Shown piece by piece: positions 1 to 8,511 of a stretch of 58,473 bases of DNA (positions are counted from its first letter, which is position 1; every line of letters begins with the position of its first letter). The position numbers were made by a program, and so were the translations under genes. The DNA lies in assembly GCA_026645815.1 (NCBI GenBank), contig JAPKMR010000022.1, positions 1 through 58,473 on the forward strand, given 5' to 3'. This stretch comes from Anaerolineae bacterium (GTDB lineage: Bacteria; Chloroflexota; Anaerolineae; B4-G1; SLSP01). The notes under the pieces were generated by a model. It ran no database searches. It saw nothing but the letters and a program-made list of their open reading frames with translations, and was not told the DNA's origin.

Positions 1-76
1 CCACCGCCAAAAATCAATTTTTTCCTGTGCCCTGTAGGAGCGCCTGAGATTTTCGCCCCCGTTTTGAAACGCACCC
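1..76 (+). repeat. Extragenic repeat copy A (cut by window edge)
   Basis: The first 76 bases match the right part of the 106-bp repeats at 32028-32133 and 48174-48279: the right hairpin arm (1-15), then an AT-rich stretch, then a conserved tail ending in GAAACGCACCC. The left arm lies outside the window. It ends 33 bases before the start of the HD-domain gene, so it probably forms part of that gene's upstream region. Confidence 0.85.
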
Positions 77-109
77 GTGCCGATAGGGATATTGACCGGA
101 GAGACAAAC

Positions 110-1120
110 ATGTCCGAGATTCAAGACAACCAGAACCATCAGCGAGAGCTCTTTGACCCGATTTACGGAACCATAAATCTAAACCAACCTCTATTACGCG
201 ATCTGTATTCCACGCAGGCCGTACAGCGATTGGCGCACATCTACCAGGCAGGCATCACTGCCTTCATCCGCCCGGAACGGCAAACCACACGCCTGGACCA
301 CTCCCTTGGCGTGTTGGCGCTGCTGCAATTCCTGGGCGCCCCCCTTGAGGAACAGGCTGCGGGGTTGCTCCATGATGTGCCACACACTGCTTTCTCGCAC
401 GTGGTAGATTTTGTCTTTCCCAACGCACAGCACGCCTATCATGAAATCCACCGGGAAAAGCTGATTGCCGACTCCGATTTGCCCGCCTGCCTGGAATGCT
501 ATGGATTGGACTGGCGCACGATCACCGAGAGCGACAACTTCAGTTTGCTGGAGCAAGCGCTGCCCGCACTCTGCGCCGACCGATTGGACTATTTCCTGCG
601 CGACGGCCTCGCGCTTCGCCTTTTCGAACAGGTAGAGGTAAACGCCTTCCTGCAAAATCTGAGAGTGATAGAGGGTCGCATCGTTGTGGGAACGCTCGAA
701 GCCGCCAGGTGGGTGGGCGAAGCCTTTATCGCGGCAGATGATGCTATCTGGTGTTCCGTGCAAGAGGTGGGATGGTATGCCTGTATGGCAGAAGCACTGC
801 GCGCGGCGATGGCAGCAAAGCTGCTAACCGAAGCCGACCTGAAGGGAACAGATCGAGCGCTAATGATACGGCTTCGCGCCGCACCCATTCCTGAAGTGCA
901 ACATTGGCTGGCGCTCTTGCGCCCTGAGGTAGATTTCGTGCGAGTCGCGTCGGGAGGCGATCTCACCGTACTACCCAAAGTACGCGCAGTAGACCCGCCC
1001 ACTTTGCATAATGGGGGAATTCTAGCGCTCTCGGAACTTGATCCAGCCTTTGCTTCCCTGCGCAGCAATTATATCGCTTCGAAGCAAGGGTCCTGGCAAC
1101 TGCGTATCGTCTCCGCGTAG
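110..1120 (+). CDS. HD-domain metal-dependent phosphohydrolase
   Basis: A 336-residue cytosolic protein of the HD superfamily (COG1078-like). Near residues 75-110 it shows the expected metal ligands: RLDHSLGV, then LLHDVPHTAFSH, the paired His-Asp that gives the family its name. Relatives hydrolyse nucleotide phosphates such as dNTPs, but the substrate here cannot be told from sequence. The ATG at 110 was chosen because GGAGAG lies about 7 bases upstream; an in-frame GTG at 77 falls in the tail of a dispersed repeat and has no ribosome site. It stands alone on the plus strand and converges with ftsH across a shared terminator. Confidence 0.85.
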   Translation: MSEIQDNQNHQRELFDPIYGTINLNQPLLRDLYSTQAVQRLAHIYQAGITAFIRPERQTTRLDHSLGVLALLQFLGAPLEEQAAGLLHDVPHTAFSHVVDFVFPNAQHAYHEIHREKLIADSDLPACLECYGLDWRTITESDNFSLLEQALPALCADRLDYFLRDGLALRLFEQVEVNAFLQNLRVIEGRIVVGTLEAARWVGEAFIAADDAIWCSVQEVGWYACMAEALRAAMAAKLLTEADLKGTDRALMIRLRAAPIPEVQHWLALLRPEVDFVRVASGGDLTVLPKVRAVDPPTLHNGGILALSELDPAFASLRSNYIASKQGSWQLRIVSA

Positions 1121-1140
1121 AGGAGTGCCAACAACAACGA

Positions 1141-1172
1141 ACCACGGACCGCAAGCTGTTGCGGTCCGTGGT
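1141..1172. terminator. Bidirectional terminator between HD gene and ftsH
   Basis: A perfect 14-bp stem (1141-1154 with 1159-1172) and a 4-base loop sit in the 81-base gap between two convergent genes. The T-run is poor on both strands, so strength is uncertain. Confidence 0.75.
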
Positions 1173-1201
1173 CGTTATCCAGCACCCATCGAAACGTATT
1201 C

Positions 1202-3028
1202 CTAAGCCGCCCCACCCCGCTCAACGATACGGCGGATATCATCTCCGCTGATGACTTCTTTCTCCAGCAGTACCGCCGCGATTTGGTGCAGTGCGTCCAT
1301 GTGCTCCTCCAATAAACGTACGGACAAAGATTCGGAATCTTCGACGATGCGGCGAGTTTCGACATCAATCGTTTTCGCCGTCTCAGGGCTGATATCCTGG
1401 CGCATCATATTCGCAGGACCAAGATATCCCATCCCGGCGTCAGTGGCATAACGTACCGCTCCCAATGCCTCGGTCATGCCAAATTCCATCACCATCCGCC
1501 GGGCGATAGCGGAAACACGTTCAAGGTCATTGGCGGCGCCCGTGGAACGATCGCCAAAAATGACCCATTCTGCAGCACGTCCCCCCAACATCACCGCCAG
1601 TTGCTCCTGCAGTTCCTGCTTACTGAGCAGGTAGGTATCTTCCTCCGGCATGTGCAGTGTATAGCCCAAGGCTCCCTTGGAGGTAGGGATAACGCTGACT
1701 TTGTGCACCGGGTCCGTCGAGGGCAGCAGCTGCGCGACCAGCGCATGCCCACCCTCATGGTATGCCACTCGACGTTTGAGCTCCGGTTTTAGCGCCATCG
1801 GGCGTTGCAGACCCGCCACAACGCGCTCAATCGCCAGGTCGAAATCCTCCATCGTGACCTTCTCGCGCCCCTGACGCACCGCCAGCAAAGCCGCCTCATT
1901 GACAATGTTCGCCAAATCCGCGCCAGAGAATCCTGCCGTGATCTGTGCCAAACGCGCCAGACTCACATCCTCGGACAACGGTACCTTGGAGGTGTGAATT
2001 TGCAATATCTGCTGCCGTCCCGTATCGGTAGGTAAAACCACCTGTATCTGCCGGTCGAAGCGCCCTGGGCGCAGCAACGCCTTATCTAGCACTTCTGGAC
2101 GATTCGTGGCCGCCATGATCACCACACCATTGTTCGCCTCAAAGCCATCCATCTCGGCTAACAGCTGATTGAGTGTTTGTTCGCGTTCATCGTTGGTTCC
2201 CAGCGACATAGCCGAAGCTCGAGATTGACCGATCGCATCAATCTCATCAATGAAGACAATACAGGGCGCCTTGGCTTTTGCCTGCTCGAAAAGGTCGCGC
2301 ACCCGCGCCGCCCCCACACCCACGAACATCTCGACAAAATCGGAGCCACTGATAGAGAAGAAGGGCACCCCGGCTTCGCCCGCCGTCGCGCGGGCAAGCA
2401 GGGTCTTTCCAGTGCCGGGAGGACCCACGAGCAACACCCCCTTGGGCAGTTTTGCACCGAGTCGCGTATAACGTTGTGGCTCCTTAAGAAAATCAATGAT
2501 CTCACGTAGTTCAAGCTCGACCTCATCCAGACCGCCGACATCCTCGAATTTGACCCCGGTAAGTTCGCCGGCAATTTCCCGCGCTTTGCTCTTTCCGATA
2601 GACATGACGCTCGCGCCGCCTTGTTGCATGCGGCGGAACAGGAAATACCAGATCAAAGCCAATGGCAGAAGTGTGATGATCCAACCTAACTGCGAAATCA
2701 GCCCGCCTGTCGGCTCTTCAGCAGAAAACTTGACCCCCGCCTGCGCGAGGCGCTCAATCAAATCAGGGTCGTCAACCCGCACGACATTGTGCCGGCGCGG
2801 ATTCTCCTCATCATCCCCGCAGCACGTATACAACAGCCGCGACTCGCTGAGCACGACCTCCTCAATCTCGTTCGCCTCCAACTTTTGGAGGAACTCGCTA
2901 TAGGGAACTTCCTGCAAGCGCAGCACCATCGGCTGATAAATCGTTACCTGAAATACCCAGGCCAACAACATCATCAACCCAAAATAGCCGATGGAAAAAC
3001 CCACATTCTTCTTCTGCTTCTTATCCAT
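1202..3028 (-). CDS. ftsH: ATP-dependent zinc metalloprotease FtsH
   Basis: A membrane-anchored AAA+ protease of 608 residues that unfolds and degrades membrane and regulatory proteins. An N-terminal transmembrane helix (about 12-30), a short external domain and a second helix (about 113-132) precede the AAA module with Walker A GPPGTGKT (about 202-209), Walker B IVFIDEID and the second region of homology. The zinc site is HEGGH near residue 424; most FtsH proteins have HEAGH, a mild variation that keeps both His ligands and the Glu. The third ligand lies in [11 protein letters not shown]. The ATG at 3028 has TGGAG 7-8 bases upstream. It is transcribed alone, toward the HD gene. Confidence 0.97.
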   Translation of the reverse strand: MDKKQKKNVGFSIGYFGLMMLLAWVFQVTIYQPMVLRLQEVPYSEFLQKLEANEIEEVVLSESRLLYTCCGDDEENPRRHNVVRVDDPDLIERLAQAGVKFSAEEPTGGLISQLGWIITLLPLALIWYFLFRRMQQGGASVMSIGKSKAREIAGELTGVKFEDVGGLDEVELELREIIDFLKEPQRYTRLGAKLPKGVLLVGPPGTGKTLLARATAGEAGVPFFSISGSDFVEMFVGVGAARVRDLFEQAKAKAPCIVFIDEIDAIGQSRASAMSLGTNDEREQTLNQLLAEMDGFEANNGVVIMAATNRPEVLDKALLRPGRFDRQIQVVLPTDTGRQQILQIHTSKVPLSEDVSLARLAQITAGFSGADLANIVNEAALLAVRQGREKVTMEDFDLAIERVVAGLQRPMALKPELKRRVAYHEGGHALVAQLLPSTDPVHKVSVIPTSKGALGYTLHMPEEDTYLLSKQELQEQLAVMLGGRAAEWVIFGDRSTGAANDLERVSAIARRMVMEFGMTEALGAVRYATDAGMGYLGPANMMRQDISPETAKTIDVETRRIVEDSESLSVRLLEEHMDALHQIAAVLLEKEVISGDDIRRIVERGGAA

Positions 3029-3055
3029 GCACTATCTCCATTTGAAGGCTCACGC

Positions 3056-3079
3056 CATGTTGTGAAAGGTCACAACATG
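3056..3079. promoter_or_regulatory. Inverted repeat in the ftsH 5' leader
   Basis: CATGTTGTGA and TCACAACATG flank the 4-base loop AAGG, giving two perfect 10-base arms 28 bases upstream of the ftsH start. It could be an operator for a dimeric repressor or a hairpin in the mRNA leader. No known operator consensus was recognised. Confidence 0.5.
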
Positions 3080-3169
3080 AAACCTGACACAATAGTACTA
3101 CTATACCCTGATAAAATTAGCACTGCATTAGAATTCCCAAAACTGCGAAGAATAACAGCATTGCCTTAG

Positions 3170-3207
3170 AAACTCTCGCCGGTGGATCAATCCACCGGCG
3201 AGAGTTT
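3170..3207 (-). terminator. Terminator after truD
   Basis: A perfect 17-bp stem (3170-3186 with 3191-3207) with loop TCAA lies 32 bases beyond the truD stop codon. On the minus strand the stem ends in a short T-rich stretch. Confidence 0.8.
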
Positions 3208-3238
3208 TCAGCTCATGCAGGTCGCCTGAAAGCAGAAC

Positions 3239-4348
3239 TCACTCCTCATCATCATCGTCAGTTTCGTCAAGCTCCATGTCCGACTTCATCAACTCACGCA
3301 AAAGCATGGTAGCGAACGCCCCTTTGGGCGCAAAGAATTCCACCACCAACGTATCTTCCTCGCTACGCCAGGTGAGTCCTTCGGGCATGTACCGCACCGG
3401 GCGGCGCGAGCCTTTCAACTTCGCGGGCTGAAAATCTGCCGGGGTCAATCCCGCCGCTGCCAGAATCTCCGCTTCCAACGCCGCCATCTCACCCTTGGGA
3501 GACCACATTTTGAAACCGAAAATCGGCCCGGTAGCGCTGATTTCCCCGACCTGAGCACGCGGAGATTCAAGTTCGGCGGATTCCACCGTGAACATACCGC
3601 CGGTAGCGTGTTTCTTCGCCAAATCACCCGCCACCACGGCGTCGAGAAGCCCGCGTCGCAGGCGTTCTGCCAGGTACTGGTTGAAGAGCTCGGATTGCAG
3701 AGCGCTCAGGTAGAAGCGATGCTGCCGAAATGGCAGGTGATGAATGCCGCGCGCCCGCAAACCGGCGCGATCGTTCCGCAGTAGCAGCAGCCCGATCTCC
3801 GCATTGCGTCCATCATTGCCAAAACGTTGCACGCCATAGCCATTAGGAACCCCGCGTTGCGCCAGCGTGTCCAGAATCGCCGTCGCACGCGCCGCGGATT
3901 CAGGATGCACCTCACGGATGCGAAGCGTGAAGCGGTTGCCGCGCAAATGCCCCACACGCAGCTTATTCGTGTGCCGGGTAGCCCAGAGCACGCGCGCGTT
4001 TTCCAGATGCAATTCCAGTAACGCTTCCGGGCTGAGCCACTGAACGGAAAAGAGCTGTCGGGTCACCGCGCGCGCATCCTTAAGACCGGCGTAGCTCACG
4101 TCCCTCGGGGAAATTCCCAACGCCGTGGCAATCATCTGCACCAGCATGGGCGTCGAGAGATCACGCTTCTCGACTGCGAAGAAAGTGTGCTCGCCCTCAC
4201 CACAGGGGGCATACGCGGGCACTTCCTCGACGATGAAGTCCTCAAGCGCGTCCCGCAAACGCCCGCCAATACCCGGCAAAGCGGCAGTGAGATAGGGAAT
4301 CTCCCACGTGAATGCAGTGGAATCTGCTTGTTGCTCCAAGAGCTTCAC
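3239..4348 (-). CDS. truD: tRNA pseudouridine(13) synthase TruD
   Basis: A 369-residue TruD-family enzyme, which isomerises uridine 13 of tRNA-Glu and related tRNAs. The family signature GLKDARAVTRQ, containing the catalytic Asp, is near residue 90. The extended middle and C-terminal portions fit the TRUD insertion domain, and the protein ends in an acidic tail of Glu and Asp. The start is GTG, overlapping the TGA stop of the upstream peptidase by four bases (GTGA), so the two genes are translationally coupled. Confidence 0.93.
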   Translation of the reverse strand: MKLLEQQADSTAFTWEIPYLTAALPGIGGRLRDALEDFIVEEVPAYAPCGEGEHTFFAVEKRDLSTPMLVQMIATALGISPRDVSYAGLKDARAVTRQLFSVQWLSPEALLELHLENARVLWATRHTNKLRVGHLRGNRFTLRIREVHPESAARATAILDTLAQRGVPNGYGVQRFGNDGRNAEIGLLLLRNDRAGLRARGIHHLPFRQHRFYLSALQSELFNQYLAERLRRGLLDAVVAGDLAKKHATGGMFTVESAELESPRAQVGEISATGPIFGFKMWSPKGEMAALEAEILAAAGLTPADFQPAKLKGSRRPVRYMPEGLTWRSEEDTLVVEFFAPKGAFATMLLRELMKSDMELDETDDDDEE

Positions 4349-5391
4349 TCCGAAAGCAAATAGGCCGCAATGAGGCGCGCCGTGGCCTCAAGCGAATCGG
4401 TATGGGTGCGCTCATAAGAGTGCGAAGCATCCACACCTGGTCCAATGAGCGCCACCTTGAGATCGGCGCCGGCGCGCCACGCCACCTCGCCATCTGAGCC
4501 GTAGAAGGGGTAGATATCTGTGCGATAGGGGATAGCGTGCGCCTCTGACAGCGCCTCCAGTTGCCGGCGCAGCCCCAAATGATAGGGACCACCAGAATCC
4601 TTAGCACAAATGCCCACACTGAATTCATCTGAGTTTTGCATATCGCCGGCAGCAGCCATATCTACAGCGACGAGTTCCACCGTGTCGGCAGGAATGCCGG
4701 TCGCCGCACCATGCCCCACTTCCTCGTAACCAGAAATCAACACCTCTAGTCGAGAATGCGGCGCCAGGTCCGCGCGATATAGCGCCAGCAAGGCGCCATA
4801 GATGCACGCCACGCCAGCTTTGTCATCAAGATGCCGCGAACGCACAAAGCCCGCGTTGACTTCCATGCGTGGATCGAAGGCTACAAAATCGCCAGGACGG
4901 ATGCCCAGCTCCAGCGTATCCTCTTCGTCGAATACCGTAGCGTCGAGACGTACCTCGTAATTCTCAGCCACGCGTTCCAACTGCCGCGCCTCAGGACCGT
5001 AAATGTGCACCGAAGCCTTGACCGGCAAAATACTGCCACGATACGCTAGACCCTTGCCGGTTAGCACTGTGCATCCCTCAGTCTCCACGGAGTGCCAATC
5101 AAAGCTGCCGATAGGGGTGAGCACCAGGCGCCCATCGCCCTTAATGCGCTGAACCATAGCACCGAGGGTATCCACGTGCGCCGTCAACGCGCGAGGACGT
5201 GCGGCGTCGCCCTCCCAGGTGAAAACCAAACCACCCTTGCGCGGATAACGGAAACTCACAGGCAGGTCAGCAAAACTCGCCTGGACGTAGGTAAGCGCCG
5301 CTTCGGTGTCGCCCGTAGGACTGGGTGTCCTGAGCAATCGCGTCAGAAAATCAAGCATTTCCGGTACTGGAATGGCAGGAATCGTCACCAT
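4345..5391 (-). CDS. M42 family metallopeptidase (glutamyl aminopeptidase type)
   Basis: A 348-residue di-metal aminopeptidase of family M42, cytosolic and typically forming dodecameric cages that trim short peptides. Expected metal and catalytic residues are visible in order: AHVDTLG (His), HLDDKAGV (bridging Asp), YEEVGHG (catalytic Glu plus Glu ligand), VAVDMAA (Asp) and ASHSYERTH (His). The ATG at 5391 is preferred over one at 5451 because AGGAGG lies 4 bases upstream. It is the first gene of a two-gene operon with truD, overlapping it by four bases. Confidence 0.93.
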   Translation of the reverse strand: MVTIPAIPVPEMLDFLTRLLRTPSPTGDTEAALTYVQASFADLPVSFRYPRKGGLVFTWEGDAARPRALTAHVDTLGAMVQRIKGDGRLVLTPIGSFDWHSVETEGCTVLTGKGLAYRGSILPVKASVHIYGPEARQLERVAENYEVRLDATVFDEEDTLELGIRPGDFVAFDPRMEVNAGFVRSRHLDDKAGVACIYGALLALYRADLAPHSRLEVLISGYEEVGHGAATGIPADTVELVAVDMAAAGDMQNSDEFSVGICAKDSGGPYHLGLRRQLEALSEAHAIPYRTDIYPFYGSDGEVAWRAGADLKVALIGPGVDASHSYERTHTDSLEATARLIAAYLLSE

Positions 5392-5523
5392 ACACCTCCT
5401 GAGTTTAGGTCCATGATGCACGCAGTATAATCCCATCAAGGCGCAACGCAAACAAGAGTAGTCAACAGATTGTTGAGGAAAAGCAAAAGAGGTTCTGCCA
5501 GCAAACGACGAGAGTCTTGTTTA

Positions 5524-5560
5524 TGTTTTTGCTGCCGCGCGGCGCGCGGCAGCAAAAACA
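5524..5560. repeat. Extragenic hairpin element
   Basis: A 17-bp GC-rich perfect stem (5524-5540 with 5544-5560) opens with TGTTTTTG and closes with CAAAAACA, like the hairpin at 17284-17316. It lies downstream of the membrane protein on the minus strand and could also act as its terminator. Confidence 0.7.
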
Positions 5561-5592
5561 CGCTTCAGAATCGGAGTTATGATTATCGAGAC

Positions 5593-5961
5593 TCAATCCT
5601 CTTTGTCTTTAACAAAGACGCTCAACAAGACGCTAACGATGCTGATAACCAGCGCACCCAGGAAGGCAGACCAAAAACCATCCACAAAGAAACCGACACC
5701 AAAGACGCTGTTAGCAATCGCTGCTGCCACCCAAAGTGTGATTCCGTTAATTACCAACACAAACAGCCCCAAAGTGAGAAGAATCAATGGGCAGGTAAGC
5801 AGTTTGAGGAGCGGACGGACGATAGCGTTGACCAATCCCAGGATCACCGCCATCACCGCATAGAGCACCCAACCATCTTGCTCCACGGTAATTCCTGGCA
5901 CCAACCACACAGCGACAAAGATTGAAAAGGCACTAATCGCCCAACGAATTAGCAGTTTCAC
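5593..5961 (-). CDS. Phage holin family 4 / YvlD-like membrane protein
   Basis: A 122-residue integral membrane protein with four predicted transmembrane segments (about 4-22, 32-50, 55-77 and 85-112). The segment ILGLVNAIVRPLLKLLT and the following GLFVLVINGITLWVAA match the PF04020 family (YvlD, 'phage holin family 4'), a small inner-membrane protein of unknown role despite the name. There are no phage genes nearby. TCCGGTGAAACTGC context gives an ATG at 5961 with AGGAGGGTCC just upstream. Confidence 0.85.
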   Translation of the reverse strand: MKLLIRWAISAFSIFVAVWLVPGITVEQDGWVLYAVMAVILGLVNAIVRPLLKLLTCPLILLTLGLFVLVINGITLWVAAAIANSVFGVGFFVDGFWSAFLGALVISIVSVLLSVFVKDKED

Positions 5962-6087
5962 CGGACCCTCCTATACAATGATCATTTTATTGACTCTGCC
6001 CATCAGCAGATACTATAGCCTTCATCCTATATTACGTCGCACATGGCAAGAAGTTGCGGGCTTTGGATTAAGAAGAGGGTATTTGTT

Positions 6088-6120
6088 TTGAGATTTTCAC
6101 CCCCGTTTTGAAACGCACCC
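6088..6120 (+). repeat. Repeat tail module (copy D)
   Basis: These 33 bases match the 3' tail of the 106-bp repeats (GAGATTTTCACCCCCG followed by GAAACGCACCC) but without the adjoining hairpin, which instead appears as a separate element at 6229. Confidence 0.8.
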
Positions 6121-6228
6121 AAATGCACCCAGCGGGGGTATACGACAGAATATTGGGGAAAATAAGATTGGCATCTTGCAAATGGCCCTTGTCAGCGCTC
6201 AAACTATCTACGTCTTCTTTCTGCCGGT

Positions 6229-6270
6229 GTGATTTTTGTGGACGGGGCTTTGCCCGTCCACGAAAATCAC
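6229..6270. repeat. Extragenic hairpin element
   Basis: An 18-bp stem with one G-U pair (6229-6246 with 6253-6270). Its arms match the hairpin at 27856-27898; a G-C pair here is an A-T pair there. The 535-base gap 5962-6496 otherwise holds the tail module at 6088 and the kinase promoter, and no further gene was seen. Confidence 0.75.
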
Positions 6271-6380
6271 AAAAAAAACCACCCTCTGCGTCGCTTTGGC
6301 GCGTCAAAGTGTCTAAACGCATGGTCTCACCAATCTGACCTTTGAACTTCCCAATAATTTGTCCTATACCCACCCAGCGG

Positions 6381-6408
6381 TTGCATATAGTCGGAAATGG
6401 GCTATAAC
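6381..6408 (+). promoter_or_regulatory. Promoter of the histidine kinase gene
   Basis: TTGCAT (6381-6386), 16-base spacer, TATAAC (6403-6408). The start codon follows about 88 bases downstream. Confidence 0.55.
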
Positions 6409-6496
6409 TATGCCATGTCTTTTTGACTCGAAATCATCCCATGTAACTTTGATGACAGAGCCAAAAACGAAATAACAGCTTCAAGGGAGAACGAGT

Positions 6497-8410
6497 GTGC
6501 GCGGGCAGCGAATTCTGATTATTAGCCACGACTCAGAGCTTGGACAAACTCTGCGGGCATTGCTGCCATCAGATGCTGAGGTGGAAGTTCTTTCGGCGCT
6601 CACAGCCCTGGGCACGCCAATCTCGCCGACACACCCCACCTCTCTGGCGCTTGTAGATGTAACGCTGTTGAGCGGTAGACCCTTGAACCTGCTCGAGCTG
6701 GCGCCGCTGCAAGCTATGCCCGTCTTGCTGATTCTACCAGAATCGCTACCACACACCGCACTCAATCCATTGTTAGCACAGTTACACGTCCTGGGCGTCC
6801 TGGTTCCGCCCTATACCACCGATACCAATCGCGCAGCTCTGGATGCCGCTATCAGAAACGCCCCACTCCATCTGCAAAAGGCAGATCTTGAACAGCAACT
6901 TGCTGCAGCACAGCAACGCCTTGACCAGCGGTTGCAAGAAATCAACGTTATCTACTCCATCGGCAAATCCGTTGCTGCATCCATGGGCATTGATGAGGCT
7001 CTGCCGCGCATTGTAACTACTGCTGTCAACCTCACGCGCGCTGAAGAAGGTTTCATTATCCTGCAAGAAGAGGGGCAGCTCTATCTGCGCGCCTCACATC
7101 GCTTCAATGAACCGGATGCCGTTCCACAACGCACGCTTGCCAGGGATCCGGTAGCCCAAAGAGTCATCCAATCCGGAAGACCGGTGATGTTGAAACGAGA
7201 AACGCGCCTGGCAACAGGCAATCTGGTACAGGCATTGCTGTATCTGCCCATCCTCCGCCCCGGCGGCAGCACGCTGGGGGTTTTAGGAGTCGTCAACCGG
7301 GAACGGACCGCTGAATTCACCGAGGCGCAACTCTTCGCCCTCTCTGCAATCGCCGATTATGCTGCCGTTGCAATGGAGAATGCACGCTTGTTTGGAGAAA
7401 TCCGGCGCGAGCAGCATCGCCTGCACAGTATCGTCGAGCAAGCGACTGAAGCGGTATTGATCACGGATGAACACGATCACCTGCTTTTTTGGAGTCGCAC
7501 AGCTGCGAATGTTTTCAGTGTCCCTGAGGATGCAGTCGGTAAACCCTTCCTTGAAGTTCTACAACACGCGCAGCTGCTAGAGTTATTTCATCAAGCCATT
7601 GAAGAGCCTGATTCCCCGCAAGGCGAGATTGTGCTTCCTGGGGGGAGAGTGATGAATGCACAAATCACCTCCGTGCCGGAGTTGGGGCGCGTAGTCGTGA
7701 TGCAGGATATCACCAAGCTAAAGGAGCTCGACCGGATCAAGACGGAATTCGTCCAGACCGTCTCCCATGACCTGCGAACACCGCTCACCACGATTCAGGG
7801 TTACGTCATGCTCCTGGAGCGAGCAGGATCCCTCAACGAGATGCAGCGCGCTTTTGTGCGCAAAGCCCTGGATAGCCTCGCCGACATCACCGACTTGATT
7901 ACCGACCTGCTCGACCTTGGGCGCATCGAAGCCGAATACGAAATGCCGATGCAGGACCTGCAACTACAACAGGTCTTGAAGGAAGTGCAAGCCCAACATC
8001 AAAACCAGGCGAGGGATCTGGACATCAGCCTGGAGATCAAGCTGCCGGAAGCGCCCTTGCAGGTGCGCGGCAACGCCTATCGGTTGCAACAAGCCCTGGG
8101 AAAAATCGTAGACAATGCGATCAAATACAACCGTCCCCATGGGCAGGTCAAGATAGATACAGAGGATACCGGCGAACACATTATCGTGCGGGTGAAAGAC
8201 GATGGCTTTGGTATCCCCCTCGCCGATCAAGCGCACATCTTTGAGCGCTTCTACCGGGTTATTCTGCCGGAAACCGAAAGCATCCGTGGCACAGGTTTGG
8301 GATTGGCAATCGTGAAATCCATCATCGAACGGCATCGCGGGCGCATCTGGGTTGAAAGCGCCATGGGTGAAGGTAGCTGCTTCACACTGCTCTTGCCCAA
8401 AAACAACTAA
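6497..8410 (+). CDS. Multidomain sensor histidine kinase (receiver-like/GAF/PAS)
   Basis: A 637-residue soluble histidine kinase without membrane segments. Order of parts: a receiver-like N-terminal domain (1-115) beginning RILIISHDSELGQTL, with an Asp at LALVDVTLL; a coiled stretch; a GAF domain (about 150-300); a PAS domain (about 310-410); HisKA with phospho-acceptor His in VSHDLRTPL (about residue 424); and HATPase_c with KIVDNAIKYN and DDGFGIP boxes. No response regulator is adjacent, so the partner must be elsewhere. The start is GTG with AGGGAG 7 bases upstream. GAF plus PAS suggests a cytosolic signal such as redox state, light or a small ligand, which cannot be told here. Confidence 0.9.
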   Translation: MRGQRILIISHDSELGQTLRALLPSDAEVEVLSALTALGTPISPTHPTSLALVDVTLLSGRPLNLLELAPLQAMPVLLILPESLPHTALNPLLAQLHVLGVLVPPYTTDTNRAALDAAIRNAPLHLQKADLEQQLAAAQQRLDQRLQEINVIYSIGKSVAASMGIDEALPRIVTTAVNLTRAEEGFIILQEEGQLYLRASHRFNEPDAVPQRTLARDPVAQRVIQSGRPVMLKRETRLATGNLVQALLYLPILRPGGSTLGVLGVVNRERTAEFTEAQLFALSAIADYAAVAMENARLFGEIRREQHRLHSIVEQATEAVLITDEHDHLLFWSRTAANVFSVPEDAVGKPFLEVLQHAQLLELFHQAIEEPDSPQGEIVLPGGRVMNAQITSVPELGRVVVMQDITKLKELDRIKTEFVQTVSHDLRTPLTTIQGYVMLLERAGSLNEMQRAFVRKALDSLADITDLITDLLDLGRIEAEYEMPMQDLQLQQVLKEVQAQHQNQARDLDISLEIKLPEAPLQVRGNAYRLQQALGKIVDNAIKYNRPHGQVKIDTEDTGEHIIVRVKDDGFGIPLADQAHIFERFYRVILPETESIRGTGLGLAIVKSIIERHRGRIWVESAMGEGSCFTLLLPKNN

Positions 8411-8432
8411 GCCCGGAAACGCTTCCCTACCG

Positions 8433-8441
8433 TGGTATAAT
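8433..8441 (+). promoter_or_regulatory. Extended -10 element before der
   Basis: TGG directly followed by TATAAT (8436-8441), an extended -10 form. No good -35 hexamer was seen 16-18 bases upstream. Confidence 0.4.
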
Positions 8442-8511
8442 TATATCTTTGAATTGACGTTTGTCAGTGTATGTAACGCTGCCCGGTATGGGCGGCAGGT
8501 AGGGGAAAGTT

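Noticed and set aside
77..109. Upstream GTG start for the HD-domain protein
   Set aside because: The extension is encoded by the tail of a dispersed repeat and lacks a ribosome site.
3110..3125. TTAGCACT upstream of ftsH as half of a CIRCE (HrcA) element
   Set aside because: The matching GAGTGCTAA half is absent at the right spacing.
5593..5961. Holin family 4 annotation as a phage remnant
   Set aside because: There are no phage genes nearby, and YvlD-like proteins are common chromosomal membrane proteins.
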